DNA of 62,720 nucleotides from Lachnospiraceae bacterium (lineage in GTDB: Bacteria > Bacillota > Clostridia > Lachnospirales > Lachnospiraceae). Positions 17,659-26,389 of this stretch are shown piece after piece. The notes beneath the pieces were generated by a model. It searched no databases. It was not told the origin of the DNA and worked only from the letters and a program-made list of their open reading frames with translations. Numbering within the stretch: position 1 is the first letter of the stretch; every line of letters begins with the position of its first letter. A program made the position numbers and the translations under genes. The stretch covers positions 1 to 62,720 of the forward strand of contig JAFLSY010000014.1 of NCBI GenBank assembly GCA_022510745.1, written 5' to 3'.

Positions 17659-19103
17659 AATGCCGCCCTCATACCATTTGCTTTGATGTCATCCAGATAC
17701 CCTGCCACAGCGTCGGTAAGTCCCGGCACCTGGTTCAAGTCCTGACCAAAGAAGGTCTCGTTGCCCAAAAATGCTGTCACAAAGGTCTTGGTATCCTTCT
17801 CGCAGTTGTCCCGGAAGAACTCCAGTACAGGCATATCATCCAGGATGTTGTACTCCTGTCCGTCCCTGTGTCCGATCAGCGCCTTGTCCCTGATCTCGGT
17901 GCCGTGATAGAAGGCCATCAGCGCTGCCAGGGAGAATGTCATATGAGCAGGCAATTTGCCAAACTTGTCTACATATCCCAGCAGGCTGGGCATACATCTT
18001 GCGCGCCATTTGGAAACGGAATTTAAGGAAATGGAAAGCAGTGCATGTTTTACATAAGGGTTGTTAAAGCGGCTGATCACTGCCTCTGCGAACTCCTTCA
18101 GCTCCGACTCGGGAAGAGTCAGGGTAGGAATCACCTCGTCAAAGATGGTTTTTACCATAAAATTCTTGATATCGGGGTCATCCATGGACTCCTTCACAAT
18201 ATCGTTGCCGCACAGGTAGGAAGCCAGCACGAAAGAGGTGTGGGCGCCGTTTAAGATGCGCACCTTCCTCTGCTTATAGGGCTTTTGATTGTCGGTGAAG
18301 ATCACGGGAAGTCCTGCATCGGGCAGCGGGAACTCCTTGCTGATATCCTTGGAGCTCTCGATGACCCACAGGGCAAAGGGCTCGCCGGTGACCAGGATAC
18401 GATCCTCGTAGCCTAAGGTCTTCCACTCCTCCTCGATGGTATCGCGAGGATAGCCGGTGACGATGCGATCCACCAGAGTGGAAGTAAAGATACAAGCCTC
18501 GTCCACCCAGGTCTTAAACTCATCGCTCAGTCCCCAGAGCTCAATCAGCTGCATCACGCACTTCTTTAACATGATACCATTGTCATCGATAAGCTCCACG
18601 GGCAGCATCACAAGCCCTTTGGACTTATCGCCCTGAAAAGCCTCGAACCTGTGATACAGGAACTTGGTCAGCTTGCCGGGAAAGGTCTTGGGCGGCTTAG
18701 CGTCAAATTTGTCGGTGTTGTCAAACACGATGCCTGCCTCGGTGGTATTGGAGACCACAAAGCGGAGGGTGTCCAGCTCAGCTAAACCCATGTACTTGTC
18801 GTAGTTATTGTATGTATCCACTGCGTCTACAACGCTGGTGACCTGCCTGTTCAGGATTTTTGCCTCGCCGTCCACAATACCCCGAAGGGACACAGTGTAT
18901 TGGCAGTCCTGCTTGTGGAAATTATCCAGATTGCCGAACTCAATGGGCTTGATCAGGACGATGTCTCCGTCAAATTTGCCCTGCTCATTGGCAATGTCAA
19001 TCATGTAATCCACGAAGGCGCGAAGGAAGTTGCCCTCTCCGAACTGTACTACCCTGATGGGCCTCTCTTTCTTGCCGGTCATTTTTTTGTTTAAAACTTC
19101 CAT
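17643..19103 (-). CDS. uxaB: Tagaturonate reductase (altronate oxidoreductase)
   Basis: A 486-residue NAD-dependent reductase of the mannitol dehydrogenase superfamily, reducing D-tagaturonate to D-altronate. The N-terminal nucleotide-binding motif is VVQFGEGNFLRAF; the conserved catalytic helix region reads KVRILNGAHTSFV, with the expected Lys-x4-Asn-x2-His pattern. Length is normal for UxaB. A good AGAAGGGAG site precedes the start. It heads the uxaBA operon, transcribed away from the LacI-type regulator. Confidence 0.96.
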   Translation of the reverse strand: MEVLNKKMTGKKERPIRVVQFGEGNFLRAFVDYMIDIANEQGKFDGDIVLIKPIEFGNLDNFHKQDCQYTVSLRGIVDGEAKILNRQVTSVVDAVDTYNNYDKYMGLAELDTLRFVVSNTTEAGIVFDNTDKFDAKPPKTFPGKLTKFLYHRFEAFQGDKSKGLVMLPVELIDDNGIMLKKCVMQLIELWGLSDEFKTWVDEACIFTSTLVDRIVTGYPRDTIEEEWKTLGYEDRILVTGEPFALWVIESSKDISKEFPLPDAGLPVIFTDNQKPYKQRKVRILNGAHTSFVLASYLCGNDIVKESMDDPDIKNFMVKTIFDEVIPTLTLPESELKEFAEAVISRFNNPYVKHALLSISLNSVSKWRARCMPSLLGYVDKFGKLPAHMTFSLAALMAFYHGTEIRDKALIGHRDGQEYNILDDMPVLEFFRDNCEKDTKTFVTAFLGNETFFGQDLNQVPGLTDAVAGYLDDIKANGMRAALCKIS

Positions 19104-19133
19104 GTGTTCTCCCTTCTGCCCGCAGGCACCTTT

Positions 19134-19149
19134 TTGTAAGTACTTTCAC
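19134..19149. promoter_or_regulatory. LacI-family operator at the uxaBA promoter
   Basis: ttgtaagtactttcac matches the second site at 19297-19312 (ttgtaaccgctttcat) at 13 of 16 positions, with the pattern TTGTAAnnnCTTTCA. It begins six bases downstream of the uxaBA -10 box, overlapping the transcription start, where binding would block expression. Both sites also resemble CcpA cre sites, so catabolite control is an alternative or addition. Confidence 0.7.
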
Positions 19150-19154
19150 CAATA

Positions 19155-19183
19155 ATTTTACTTCCTAAAGGGGCTTTCGTCAA
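19155..19183 (-). promoter_or_regulatory. Promoter of uxaBA
   Basis: On the minus strand TTGACG (19183-19178) is followed after 17 bases by TAAAAT (19160-19155), facing uxaB. Confidence 0.75.
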
Positions 19184-19252
19184 TAGACAAAAGTAAAATC
19201 GCGGTCAAAACCCTCCCCTTAAGTCGGCTGTAAAAAAGCGTTAAAATAAACC

Positions 19253-19281
19253 TTGAAAAATGAGATGCCGTTAGCTATAAT
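19253..19281 (+). promoter_or_regulatory. Promoter of the regulator-uxaC unit
   Basis: TTGAAA (19253-19258) and consensus TATAAT (19276-19281) are separated by 17 bases, facing the LacI-family gene. Confidence 0.82.
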
Positions 19282-19296
19282 TCAGGTAGGGTCTTT

Positions 19297-19312
19297 TTGT
19301 AACCGCTTTCAT
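19297..19312. promoter_or_regulatory. LacI-family operator at the regulator's own promoter
   Basis: ttgtaaccgctttcat, with a central CG typical of LacI-family sites, lies 16 bases past the -10 box. It also fits the CcpA cre consensus except for one position. It is the partner of the site at 19134-19149; together they would give coordinated control of both divergent units. Confidence 0.7.
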
Positions 19313-19339
19313 TAAAGTCATAATATACGAGGCAGCCTT

Positions 19340-20344
19340 ATGACGATATACGATATTTCCGAGAAAGCCGGGGTATCCATTGCCACTGTATCCCGAGTGC
19401 TCAACGGAAGCAGCAGCGTCAGTGAGAAGACGAAGAAAAAGGTACTGGATGTCATCAGCCAGTACGAGTATACGCCCAATGCGTTTGCCCGGGGATTGGG
19501 ACTCAACACTATGAAGCTCATCGGCATTATGTGCGCCGACAGCTCCGATCTGTATTTGGCCAAGGGAGTTTACTATATTGAGCAGAAGCTGCGCGCCAAC
19601 GGCTATGACAGCATTCTCTGCTGTACCGGCTACGAGCTGGAGACACGGGCCGCCTCCATCAACATGCTGATCACCAAAAAGGTGGACGGTATCATATTGG
19701 TGGGTTCCAATTTCATTTACGAGGAGGATGCCGCCAATCAGTATATTGTGAACGCGGCGGCACAGGTCCCCGTGATGCTCTTGAATGCAGACCTGGACGC
19801 TCCCAATGTATATAGTGTGCTTTCCGACGATTTTACTTCCATGTACGAAGCCACACTGCAGATGATAGAGAACGGCATTGAAGATATCTTGTATTTTTAC
19901 AATTCCTACTCCTACAGCGGCAAAAAGAAACTGGCCGGCTACCGGGCTGCCATGGAGGAAAAGGGGCTGTTGAAAGAAGACCTGATGCAGTTCTGTGACG
20001 GTTCCCACGAGGATGTGGCGTTCATGACCGGGCACCTGAATACGCTCTATAAACAGGGACTTGCCTTCCACGGCGTGATCGCTGCCGACGACACTTTGGC
20101 TCTGGCAGCTTTAAAGTTCGCCCGTAAAATCGGTCGAAATGTTCCGGAGGATTTCTCCGTGCTGGGATACAACAACTCCATGCTCGCCATGTGCTGCCAG
20201 CCGGAGCTGACCAGCATTGACAACAAGCTGGAGACACTGTGCCAGCATCTGATCACCACTCTCATGGGGGTGCTGACCGGAAATGAAATGCCAAAAAAGA
20301 CTGTCTTTTCCGGCGAGATCGTAAAGAGGGGTACTACACGGTAA
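19340..20344 (+). CDS. LacI-family transcriptional regulator of galacturonate genes
   Basis: A 334-residue repressor. The N-terminal helix-turn-helix and hinge helix read TIYDISEKAGVSIATVSRVLNG and FARGLGLNTMK; the rest is a periplasmic-binding-protein-like effector domain (about 60-330). It is placed divergently from uxaBA and upstream of uxaC, so it most likely senses galacturonate or a pathway intermediate and represses both units. GAGG lies seven bases before the start. The gene set resembles Gram-positive UxaR/ExuR-type regulators; the name is not assigned because the effector is unknown. Confidence 0.9.
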   Translation: MTIYDISEKAGVSIATVSRVLNGSSSVSEKTKKKVLDVISQYEYTPNAFARGLGLNTMKLIGIMCADSSDLYLAKGVYYIEQKLRANGYDSILCCTGYELETRAASINMLITKKVDGIILVGSNFIYEEDAANQYIVNAAAQVPVMLLNADLDAPNVYSVLSDDFTSMYEATLQMIENGIEDILYFYNSYSYSGKKKLAGYRAAMEEKGLLKEDLMQFCDGSHEDVAFMTGHLNTLYKQGLAFHGVIAADDTLALAALKFARKIGRNVPEDFSVLGYNNSMLAMCCQPELTSIDNKLETLCQHLITTLMGVLTGNEMPKKTVFSGEIVKRGTTR

Positions 20345-20452
20345 AACCGGGATATCCCTAATTTGTATATTTTAAGTGTGAGAAATGGCATCCAAGATGC
20401 CATAAACCCTATAGATTTACCCGCCGCAAAAACGGCAGAAAGCGAGGAAGAA

Positions 20453-21862
20453 ATGAAAGCATTTATGGACAAGGATTTCCTGCTGGAGACCGAGACAGCC
20501 AAGAAGCTGTTCCACGACTACGCGGAGTCCACACCGGTACTTGACTACCACTGCCACATCAACCCCAGGGAAATCGCCGAGGATCGCCAGTTCGAGAATA
20601 TCACCCAGGTATGGCTGGGCGGCGACCACTACAAATGGCGCTTTATGCGCTCCTGCGGCGTAGACGAGAAATACATTACCGGAGATGCCTCCGATTACGA
20701 GAAATTCTGCAAATGGGCGGAGTGCCTGGGCAAGGCTATCGGCAATCCCCTGTTCCACTGGAGCCACCTGGAGCTGCAGAGATATTTTGGCTATAATGGC
20801 GTATTGAACAAGAACACCGCCGACGAAGTCTGGAAGTTGTGCAATGAGAAACTGACTCAACCCTCCATGAGCGTCCGCAATCTGATCAAACAGAGCAATG
20901 TGACCCTGATCTGCACCACCGACGATCCCATCGACAGCCTGGAATGGCACAAAAAGATCGCCGAGGACAAGAGCTTTCCTGTGAAGGTACTTCCCGCCTG
21001 GAGACCCGACAAAGCTATGAACATAGAGAAGCCTGATTTCCTGGACTATCTGGAAAAGCTGCGCGCAGTGGCCGGGCTTCCTGAGATCCATACCTTCGAG
21101 CACCTGAAGGAGGCACTGGTAAAACGTATGGACTTTTTTGCTTCCATGGGCTGCAACGTCTCCGACCACGCGTTGGAGTATGTGATGTACTGTCCTGCCT
21201 CCGATGACGAGATCGAGGAAATCTTCTTAAAGAGACAGAACAGAATGATCCTGACCAGGGAGGATGAGATGAAATTCAAGACTGCCTTCATGCTGTTCGT
21301 GGGCAGGGAATATCACAAGAGAGACTGGGCAATGCAGCTGCATTACGGCTGTAAGCGCGACAACAATAGGACCATGTATGAGAAGCTGGGTCCTGACACC
21401 GGCTATGACTGCATCAACAATTACGCTCCCAGCGCAGAGATGGCTGACTTTTTGAATGCTCTGAATGTAACGGATGAACTGCCCAGGACCATCCTCTACA
21501 GCTTGAATCCCAATGACAACCAGTCCATCGGCACTATCTTAGGCTGCTTCCAGGATTCCACCGCTGTGGCAAAGATTCAGCAGGGCAGCGCATGGTGGTT
21601 CAACGATCACAAGGTAGGCATGCAGGATCAGATGATCTCCCTGGCCAACCTGGGCAATCTGTCCGGCTTTGTGGGCATGCTGACCGATTCCAGAAGCTTC
21701 CTGTCCTACACCAGACATGAGTACTTCCGCCGAATCCTGTGCAATCTGATCGGCAACTGGGTGGAGAACGGCGAGTTCCCCGCAGATATGGAGACTTTGT
21801 CAGATATTGTGAAGGATATCTCCTACTATAATGCGAAGAGGTATTTCCACTTTGATGTTTAA
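20453..21862 (+). CDS. uxaC: Glucuronate/galacturonate isomerase
   Basis: A 469-residue uronate isomerase of the amidohydrolase superfamily, converting D-galacturonate to D-tagaturonate and D-glucuronate to D-fructuronate. The metal-binding motif DYHCHINPRE is at about residues 30-40, and LHYGCKRDNN and WWFNDHKVGMQDQM are typical family blocks. Start 20453 has GAGGAA just upstream and gives the standard MKAFMDKDFLL N-terminus; an upstream in-frame ATG at 20363 adds a non-homologous stretch. It follows the regulator on the same strand and is closed by a terminator. Confidence 0.96.
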   Translation: MKAFMDKDFLLETETAKKLFHDYAESTPVLDYHCHINPREIAEDRQFENITQVWLGGDHYKWRFMRSCGVDEKYITGDASDYEKFCKWAECLGKAIGNPLFHWSHLELQRYFGYNGVLNKNTADEVWKLCNEKLTQPSMSVRNLIKQSNVTLICTTDDPIDSLEWHKKIAEDKSFPVKVLPAWRPDKAMNIEKPDFLDYLEKLRAVAGLPEIHTFEHLKEALVKRMDFFASMGCNVSDHALEYVMYCPASDDEIEEIFLKRQNRMILTREDEMKFKTAFMLFVGREYHKRDWAMQLHYGCKRDNNRTMYEKLGPDTGYDCINNYAPSAEMADFLNALNVTDELPRTILYSLNPNDNQSIGTILGCFQDSTAVAKIQQGSAWWFNDHKVGMQDQMISLANLGNLSGFVGMLTDSRSFLSYTRHEYFRRILCNLIGNWVENGEFPADMETLSDIVKDISYYNAKRYFHFDV

Positions 21863-21882
21863 GCCTTATTGAAGCTTACGGA

Positions 21883-21913
21883 AAACGGCATGGCCTCCAG
21901 GGTCATGCCGTTT
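21883..21913 (+). terminator. Terminator of the regulator-uxaC unit
   Basis: aaacggcatg (21883-21892) pairs with catgccgttt (21904-21913). Only three T follow, so it is moderately strong; it could serve both converging transcripts. Confidence 0.7.
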
Positions 21914-21926
21914 CTGCGCTGTAAAA

Positions 21927-22703
21927 TCATACATTGCTCACCGTATACAGAGAATAGAAGAATTCCTTTCGCTCCATGAGTTCTGCAAAGGTGCCGCACT
22001 CGTGAAGCCGTCCCTCCCGCAGCACAAAGATGCTGTCGTACTGCTCCAGGAGCGATGCCTCCAGCCGGTGCGTCACCACTAGCCGGGTAAGCCCCTCCAG
22101 CTGCAGGATGGCCTCAGTGACCGCATGGGCATTCTGATTGTACAACGCGGCGGTCGCCTCATCCAACAACAGTACCGGCGTTTCCCGCAACAGACACCGG
22201 GCAATGGAGATGCGCTGACGCTCGCCCCCGGAAAGTCCGCCACCATTCTCCCCGCAGCGATAGTCCTCGCCACGTTCAGCAATCAACTCAAACAGATTGT
22301 TCAGGTATTTTTCCTCAATGGTTCCCACATCGTTCGTCAGCACAGACAGATACCGTCCCGTACTCTCCTGGGCAAAGGCACTGATGCCTTTCTGTTACAG
22401 ATTTTTGAAAGCCAGTTCCTTATACTGAGCGATCGCCTTACAGAGAAAGGCCGACTGTGTCTTATAGAACCCAAGTTGAAGAAAAAAGAATACAACCACA
22501 AATAGAATGGCAGTCATAAACAGCCTCCACAGGACTGCAAGCTCTCTCTCTGTGATCATATCAATTACCTTTCCCAGAAGCCATGAGACCAACAGCATTG
22601 CCGGTACCAACATGAGCCGGAATAACATAGTTATGAGAAACAGTAGACGATTATTCTGATAAAAAGCCTGAATGTATATCCTTTCAGATTTCTCTTTACT
22701 CAT
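21927..22703 (-). pseudogene. ABC transporter (fused membrane-ATPase type), internally deleted and interrupted
   Basis: The remains of a bacterial exporter with fused transmembrane and ATPase domains. The first 102 codons from 22703 give the start of a membrane domain with two hydrophobic segments, then a TAA at 22395-22397. Past it the same frame continues (QKGISAFAQESTGRYLSVL) and jumps after EEKYLNNLFELI straight into the end of the ATPase domain: LSGGERQRISIARCLL signature, LLLDEATAAL Walker B and the switch His in VVTHRLE. Most of the membrane domain and Walker A are gone, about 300 residues in all. It cannot be a working transporter. Confidence 0.88.
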
Positions 22704-22710
22704 TGGAAAC

Positions 22711-22962
22711 CTACTTAGATTTTTTCTTTTTGTTCCCTCTGTCGAAACAGAACCGCTCCTGTGTCACCCAGTTTATCAGATACGTACAATCTTTTTGACA
22801 CATCCAGCGCAAAAATTGTAAAAGCGGCACAAACCCACTGCCCCTGTTGCAATCGGCCATATAGACATGTACTTCCCCCTCCTCAAGCATCAGGTTCCTA
22901 CGCCGCAAAAGCTGTATTTCCACCAGCGTCTCAAATACTTTTTCTGCCTCCTTACTTTCCAT
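22711..22962 (-). CDS. Hypothetical 83-residue protein, possibly a remnant
   Basis: A small reading frame ending seven bases before the ABC pseudogene start. It is basic at the C-terminus (a GNKKKKSK tail), contains three Cys and has no recognised domain. No clear ribosome binding site precedes the ATG at 22962. Its position suggests it belonged to the same locus as the decayed transporter, perhaps the tail of a regulator. The next 290 bases (22963-23254) contain only the terminator described below and no gene I can support. Confidence 0.35.
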   Translation of the reverse strand: MESKEAEKVFETLVEIQLLRRRNLMLEEGEVHVYMADCNRGSGFVPLLQFLRWMCQKDCTYLINWVTQERFCFDRGNKKKKSK

Positions 22963-23180
22963 ATGCCATCAGCACTGGCACAGGCCTCCGTTCTGTGGAC
23001 TGTATCAGTTTCTTTTATTTGGATGCGCTATTATCCAGCCACCTGCCAGTTGGCCCGTTTTGTCCAGCGACGCTTGAATTGTATATCATGCGCAGCTTGA
23101 TTTCAATAGAGGCATTCTTTCACAGAATTAAGCATTGCTTGATTGGGTAAAGATAACTTTTTCCACACATGCCCTCCACA

Positions 23181-23221
23181 CGACAAAAAACTCCTCTGCA
23201 ATTACCATACAGAGGAGTTTT
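23181..23221 (-). terminator. Intrinsic terminator of buk
   Basis: aaaactcctctg (23187-23198) and cagaggagtttt (23210-23221) are perfect 12-bp arms; on the minus strand the stem runs into six T. It begins 34 bases beyond the buk stop codon. Confidence 0.92.
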
Positions 23222-23254
23222 GTGCAATATTCGTTCTATTAAATATCCGTTCTA

Positions 23255-24322
23255 TTAATATTCCATAGCCTTCTCTTCGCCGTTCAGTACACGCAGGGCA
23301 CCCTGTGCCAGCGCCAGCAGCTCGTCCTCGCCGGGGTATACGGTGAAGGGTGCGATCCAGCCTGCTCTTTCCTTCAGGGAAGCCACCACATCCGTACCAT
23401 AAGCAATGCCGCCTGTGACGATGATCTGATCCACCTTGCCGTTTAAAACACAAGCCATGGAGCCGATATCCTTTGACACCTGGAGCAGAAAGGCCTCCTT
23501 TGCCTCTGCTGCCTTGTCATCGCCGTCATCTGCACGCCTGGTCACCTCACGCATATCGTTGGTTCCCAGATAAGCATTGAAGCCGCCCTTGCCTACAATC
23601 TTGCTGTAGACCTCCTTCTCGGTGTACTTACCGGAGAAGCACATTTTGATCAAAGCACCGCTGGGCACTGCACCGGCTCTCTCCGGTGAGAATGCGCCGT
23701 CACCGTCTAAAGCGTTGAACACATCTACCACTCTGCCCTCTATGTGGGCGCCTACGGAAACGCCGCCGCCCATGTGCACCACGATCAGACGCAGGGACTC
23801 ATAGGGCTTGCCGATTTCTTTTGCGTACCGCTTTGCCACCGCCTTCTGGTTCAGGGCGTGGAAGACGCTGGTGCGGGGAAGCTCAGGAACGCCGGAATAC
23901 CTGGCGATGGGCATCAACTCATCCACCACCACGGGGTCTACGATGTAGGAGGGAACGCCGATGGAATCGGCAATCTCTCTGGCCAGGATACCGCCTAAGT
24001 TGGAGGCGTGCTGTCCCTGTACTCCCACTTTCAGGTCATTTAAGAGTTCATCTGTAACAGCGTAGGTGCCGCCGGGAATGGGCTTTAGCATACCGCCCCG
24101 GCCAACTACCACGTTCAGGCTCTTCAAGTCAAAATCCTTCTCCGCCAGCAGGTCGGTGATGATCTTCTTACGGAAGTCCTTTTGGTCCACGATGGTGGCA
24201 TATTGGCTAATCTCCTCGGTGGAGTGTCTCAGGGTTTCTTCAAATAACAGGTTCTCATCCTCGAACACACCGATCTTGGTGGAGGTGGAGCCCGGGTTGA
24301 TGATCAGGCTTGTAATAGGCAT
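23255..24322 (-). CDS. buk: Butyrate kinase
   Basis: A 355-residue acetokinase-family enzyme converting butyryl phosphate and ADP to butyrate and ATP. Family motifs are visible: N-terminal [64 protein letters not shown] and [12 protein letters not shown]. Length matches Buk rather than the ~400-residue acetate kinases. AAAGGAGA lies seven bases before the start. Together with ptb upstream it forms the kinase route to butyrate. Confidence 0.95.
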   Translation of the reverse strand: MPITSLIINPGSTSTKIGVFEDENLLFEETLRHSTEEISQYATIVDQKDFRKKIITDLLAEKDFDLKSLNVVVGRGGMLKPIPGGTYAVTDELLNDLKVGVQGQHASNLGGILAREIADSIGVPSYIVDPVVVDELMPIARYSGVPELPRTSVFHALNQKAVAKRYAKEIGKPYESLRLIVVHMGGGVSVGAHIEGRVVDVFNALDGDGAFSPERAGAVPSGALIKMCFSGKYTEKEVYSKIVGKGGFNAYLGTNDMREVTRRADDGDDKAAEAKEAFLLQVSKDIGSMACVLNGKVDQIIVTGGIAYGTDVVASLKERAGWIAPFTVYPGEDELLALAQGALRVLNGEEKAMEY

Positions 24323-24413
24323 GATTTTGTCTCCTTTCGGTTAAATACTATATTCATGTTGAAAATATCATAAGGTTTTATTTATAGTTTTTGTCACATT
24401 CAGGCTGCGATAC

Positions 24414-24608
24414 TTATGGCAGGTTTTCCGGTTCTGTCATGTAAATCTTTGTGGTTGCAACATCACTGCTCTGAGCCTCTATCGTATTTTCTTTACTCTT
24501 ATGCTCCTCTTCATTCTTATTGGAGCGAACGCTTGTCAGAGTATGTTCAGCCAGTTCCACAATCAACTCTATTCCTTCTTCCAGAATAAAATCCGTAAGA
24601 AAACCCAT
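24414..24608 (-). CDS. Small acidic protein encoded between ptb and buk
   Basis: A 64-residue reading frame with a convincing ribosome binding site (AAAGGAGCGAGG directly before ATG). The N-terminal half (MGFLTDFILEEGIELIVELA) predicts an amphipathic helix; the C-terminal half is polar and probably disordered. It sits in the ptb-buk intergenic space on the same strand, so it would be co-transcribed. Nothing identifies its function. Confidence is limited by size. Confidence 0.55.
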   Translation of the reverse strand: MGFLTDFILEEGIELIVELAEHTLTSVRSNKNEEEHKSKENTIEAQSSDVATTKIYMTEPENLP

Positions 24609-24646
24609 CCTCGCTCCTTTCCGACTGCTTGAACAGGCGCTCAGTC

Positions 24647-25567
24647 CTAGCCTTTTCGCATCTCCTCCGCCACCACTGCTGCCAGAGCGATGGAGTTCAC
24701 CTTGGTTTCAAATGTATCGGAACGGCTGGTAAGGATCACAGGAACCTTAGTACCGGTGAGAATGCAGCCATTCTTCATGCCGGGAACCATGTGCACCATT
24801 GCCTTATAGACCTGGTTGCCTGCGTGGATGTCGGGGAACAGCAGGATATCGGCATCGCCCTGGATCTTCCGGTCTGTTGCTCCCTTGTGTTTAGCAGCCT
24901 CGGGGTCGATTGCCAGGTCCAGAGAAAGAGGACCGTCAACAATACAGCCAGTGATCTGTCCTTCCTCGCACATTTTGGTCAGCTCCGCAGCCTCCACGGT
25001 GACAGGCATCTTGGGGTTCACTACCTCCACTGCCGCCAGAGGGGCTACCTTGGGCTCCGCCACACCGCAGGCTTTGCATACGGGAACGGTATTATTAATG
25101 ATATGTACCTTTTCCTCCAGAGTGGGATAGGTCAGGAATGCCACGTCCGTAAGGAACAGCAAATGGTCAATGGTGGGAATTTCAAACACTGCCACATGGG
25201 ACAGAACACCGCCTGTGCGTAAGCCCACCTCCTTGTCCAACACGCTCTTTAAGAAATTCTTGGTGTCGATGATACCCTTCATATACATATCAGCCTTGCC
25301 ATCATGGGCCAGCTTTACAGCTGTCAGGGATGCCTGGATCATGTCGGGCTCATGGATGATTTCAAATCCGGTCAGATCCATATCTAAGGATGCTGCGATC
25401 TCGCGAATCTGGGCTTCATCTCCCACCAAGATTGCATCTGCGATCCCCAGCCGCTTCGCCTCCTTTACTGCCTCTAAAACTGCGGAATCCTGAGCCACGG
25501 ACACGGCTACTGTCTTTTTACCGCATTCCTTGACCTTTGCAATAATGTCTTCAAAACCCTGTTTCAT
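24647..25567 (-). CDS. ptb: Phosphate butyryltransferase
   Basis: A 306-residue phosphotransacylase converting butyryl-CoA and phosphate to butyryl phosphate. The fold-typical segments are present: VAVSVAQDSAVLEAV, ILVGDEAQIREIA, KLAHDGKADMYMKG, DGPLSLDLAIDPEAA, ADILLFPDIHAGN and GTKVPVILTSRSD. Start 25567 (MKQGFEDIIAKV) has AAGGAAG eight bases upstream; an upstream in-frame start at 25642 is unnecessary and lies inside the leader. Length and pairing with buk favour Ptb over phosphate acetyltransferase. Confidence 0.94.
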   Translation of the reverse strand: MKQGFEDIIAKVKECGKKTVAVSVAQDSAVLEAVKEAKRLGIADAILVGDEAQIREIAASLDMDLTGFEIIHEPDMIQASLTAVKLAHDGKADMYMKGIIDTKNFLKSVLDKEVGLRTGGVLSHVAVFEIPTIDHLLFLTDVAFLTYPTLEEKVHIINNTVPVCKACGVAEPKVAPLAAVEVVNPKMPVTVEAAELTKMCEEGQITGCIVDGPLSLDLAIDPEAAKHKGATDRKIQGDADILLFPDIHAGNQVYKAMVHMVPGMKNGCILTGTKVPVILTSRSDTFETKVNSIALAAVVAEEMRKG

Positions 25568-25665
25568 TCTGTTACTTCCTTTCTGTCCCAAAGGGACATC
25601 CTTTTTTCTATTTTGATTTCGGTATGGTGATCCGGCCTGCAAAAGGTGCCGGATTTATCGTTAAA

Positions 25666-25694
25666 ATAATAACACACAGGGTAGCAAAATGCAA
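25666..25694 (-). promoter_or_regulatory. Promoter of ptb-buk
   Basis: On the minus strand TTGCAT (25694-25689) is followed after 17 bases by TATTAT (25671-25666). Between it and the ptb start the leader contains two small hairpins (atccggc...gccggat and gtccctttgggac), the second just before the ribosome binding site. Confidence 0.65.
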
Positions 25695-25718
25695 TAGGGA
25701 GGGCTCGCACATAATTCT

Positions 25719-26369
25719 TTAGCCATTTGGTAATAGTTGCTCGATATCCAACAAGGTATCGACTCTGGCATAGAGGCACTTTTTCAACTCTTCGTCAGGT
25801 TCCGTCTGGTCGGGCACCATGACCACCTTACATCCCGCCCGATAGGCGGACAATACACCATTGGGTGAATCCTCCACTGCCATGCACTGATCCGGGGCAA
25901 GTCCCAGTTGTTCACAGGCGTAGAGATAAATATCCGGTGAGGGCTTGCCCTCCTTCACCATTGCAGCGCTGATCAGCTTGGTAAAATAATCGTAAAGCCC
26001 CACTTCCTTAAGGCATTTCGCTGCCCTTTCCAGGTCGGTGGCGGTGGCAACGGCGGTGGTGATACGTCTATTTTGAAGGGCCTGCAGCAGTTCATGGGCA
26101 CCGGGCTTCGTTTGAAGTCCTTCTCTATCCAGGAAAGGTTCCATCAGTTCTTTCCTTTTAGCACGAACGGCATGATAGTCGATTCTTTCGCCAAACCAAG
26201 CTTTCAGCTGGGTAACCGCAAAGGGCCTGCCCAGAGAGCGCATGGCAAGGGCCTGTTCATCCGTCATATGATAACCAAAAGCTGCCACGGCTTTGGGCCA
26301 AAAGATGCGGTAGTATTTTTCTGTGTCAATCAGGGTGCCGTCCATGTCAAAGATGACTGCCTGTATCAT
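25719..26369 (-). CDS. HAD-superfamily phosphatase (beta-phosphoglucomutase-like)
   Basis: A 216-residue haloacid dehalogenase-type hydrolase. Motif I is IFDMDGTLIDT with both catalytic Asp residues, motif II Thr is in TAVATAT, motif III Lys in VKEGKPSPDIY, and motif IV is VEDSPNGV. The small helical cap between motifs I and II marks subclass IA, as in phosphoglycolate or sugar phosphatases and beta-phosphoglucomutase. Start 26369 follows AAAGGGA and leaves 20 bases after the oxidoreductase stop; longer upstream versions overlap that gene. Substrate unknown. Confidence 0.9.
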   Translation of the reverse strand: MIQAVIFDMDGTLIDTEKYYRIFWPKAVAAFGYHMTDEQALAMRSLGRPFAVTQLKAWFGERIDYHAVRAKRKELMEPFLDREGLQTKPGAHELLQALQNRRITTAVATATDLERAAKCLKEVGLYDYFTKLISAAMVKEGKPSPDIYLYACEQLGLAPDQCMAVEDSPNGVLSAYRAGCKVVMVPDQTEPDEELKKCLYARVDTLLDIEQLLPNG

Positions 26370-26389
26370 TGGGATATCCCTTTCTGATT

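Noticed and set aside
709..22397. In-frame TAG (transposase) and TAA (ABC gene) as signs of stop-codon reassignment
   Set aside because: Both genes are mobile or decaying, and TAG and TAA serve as normal stops for intact genes throughout the window.
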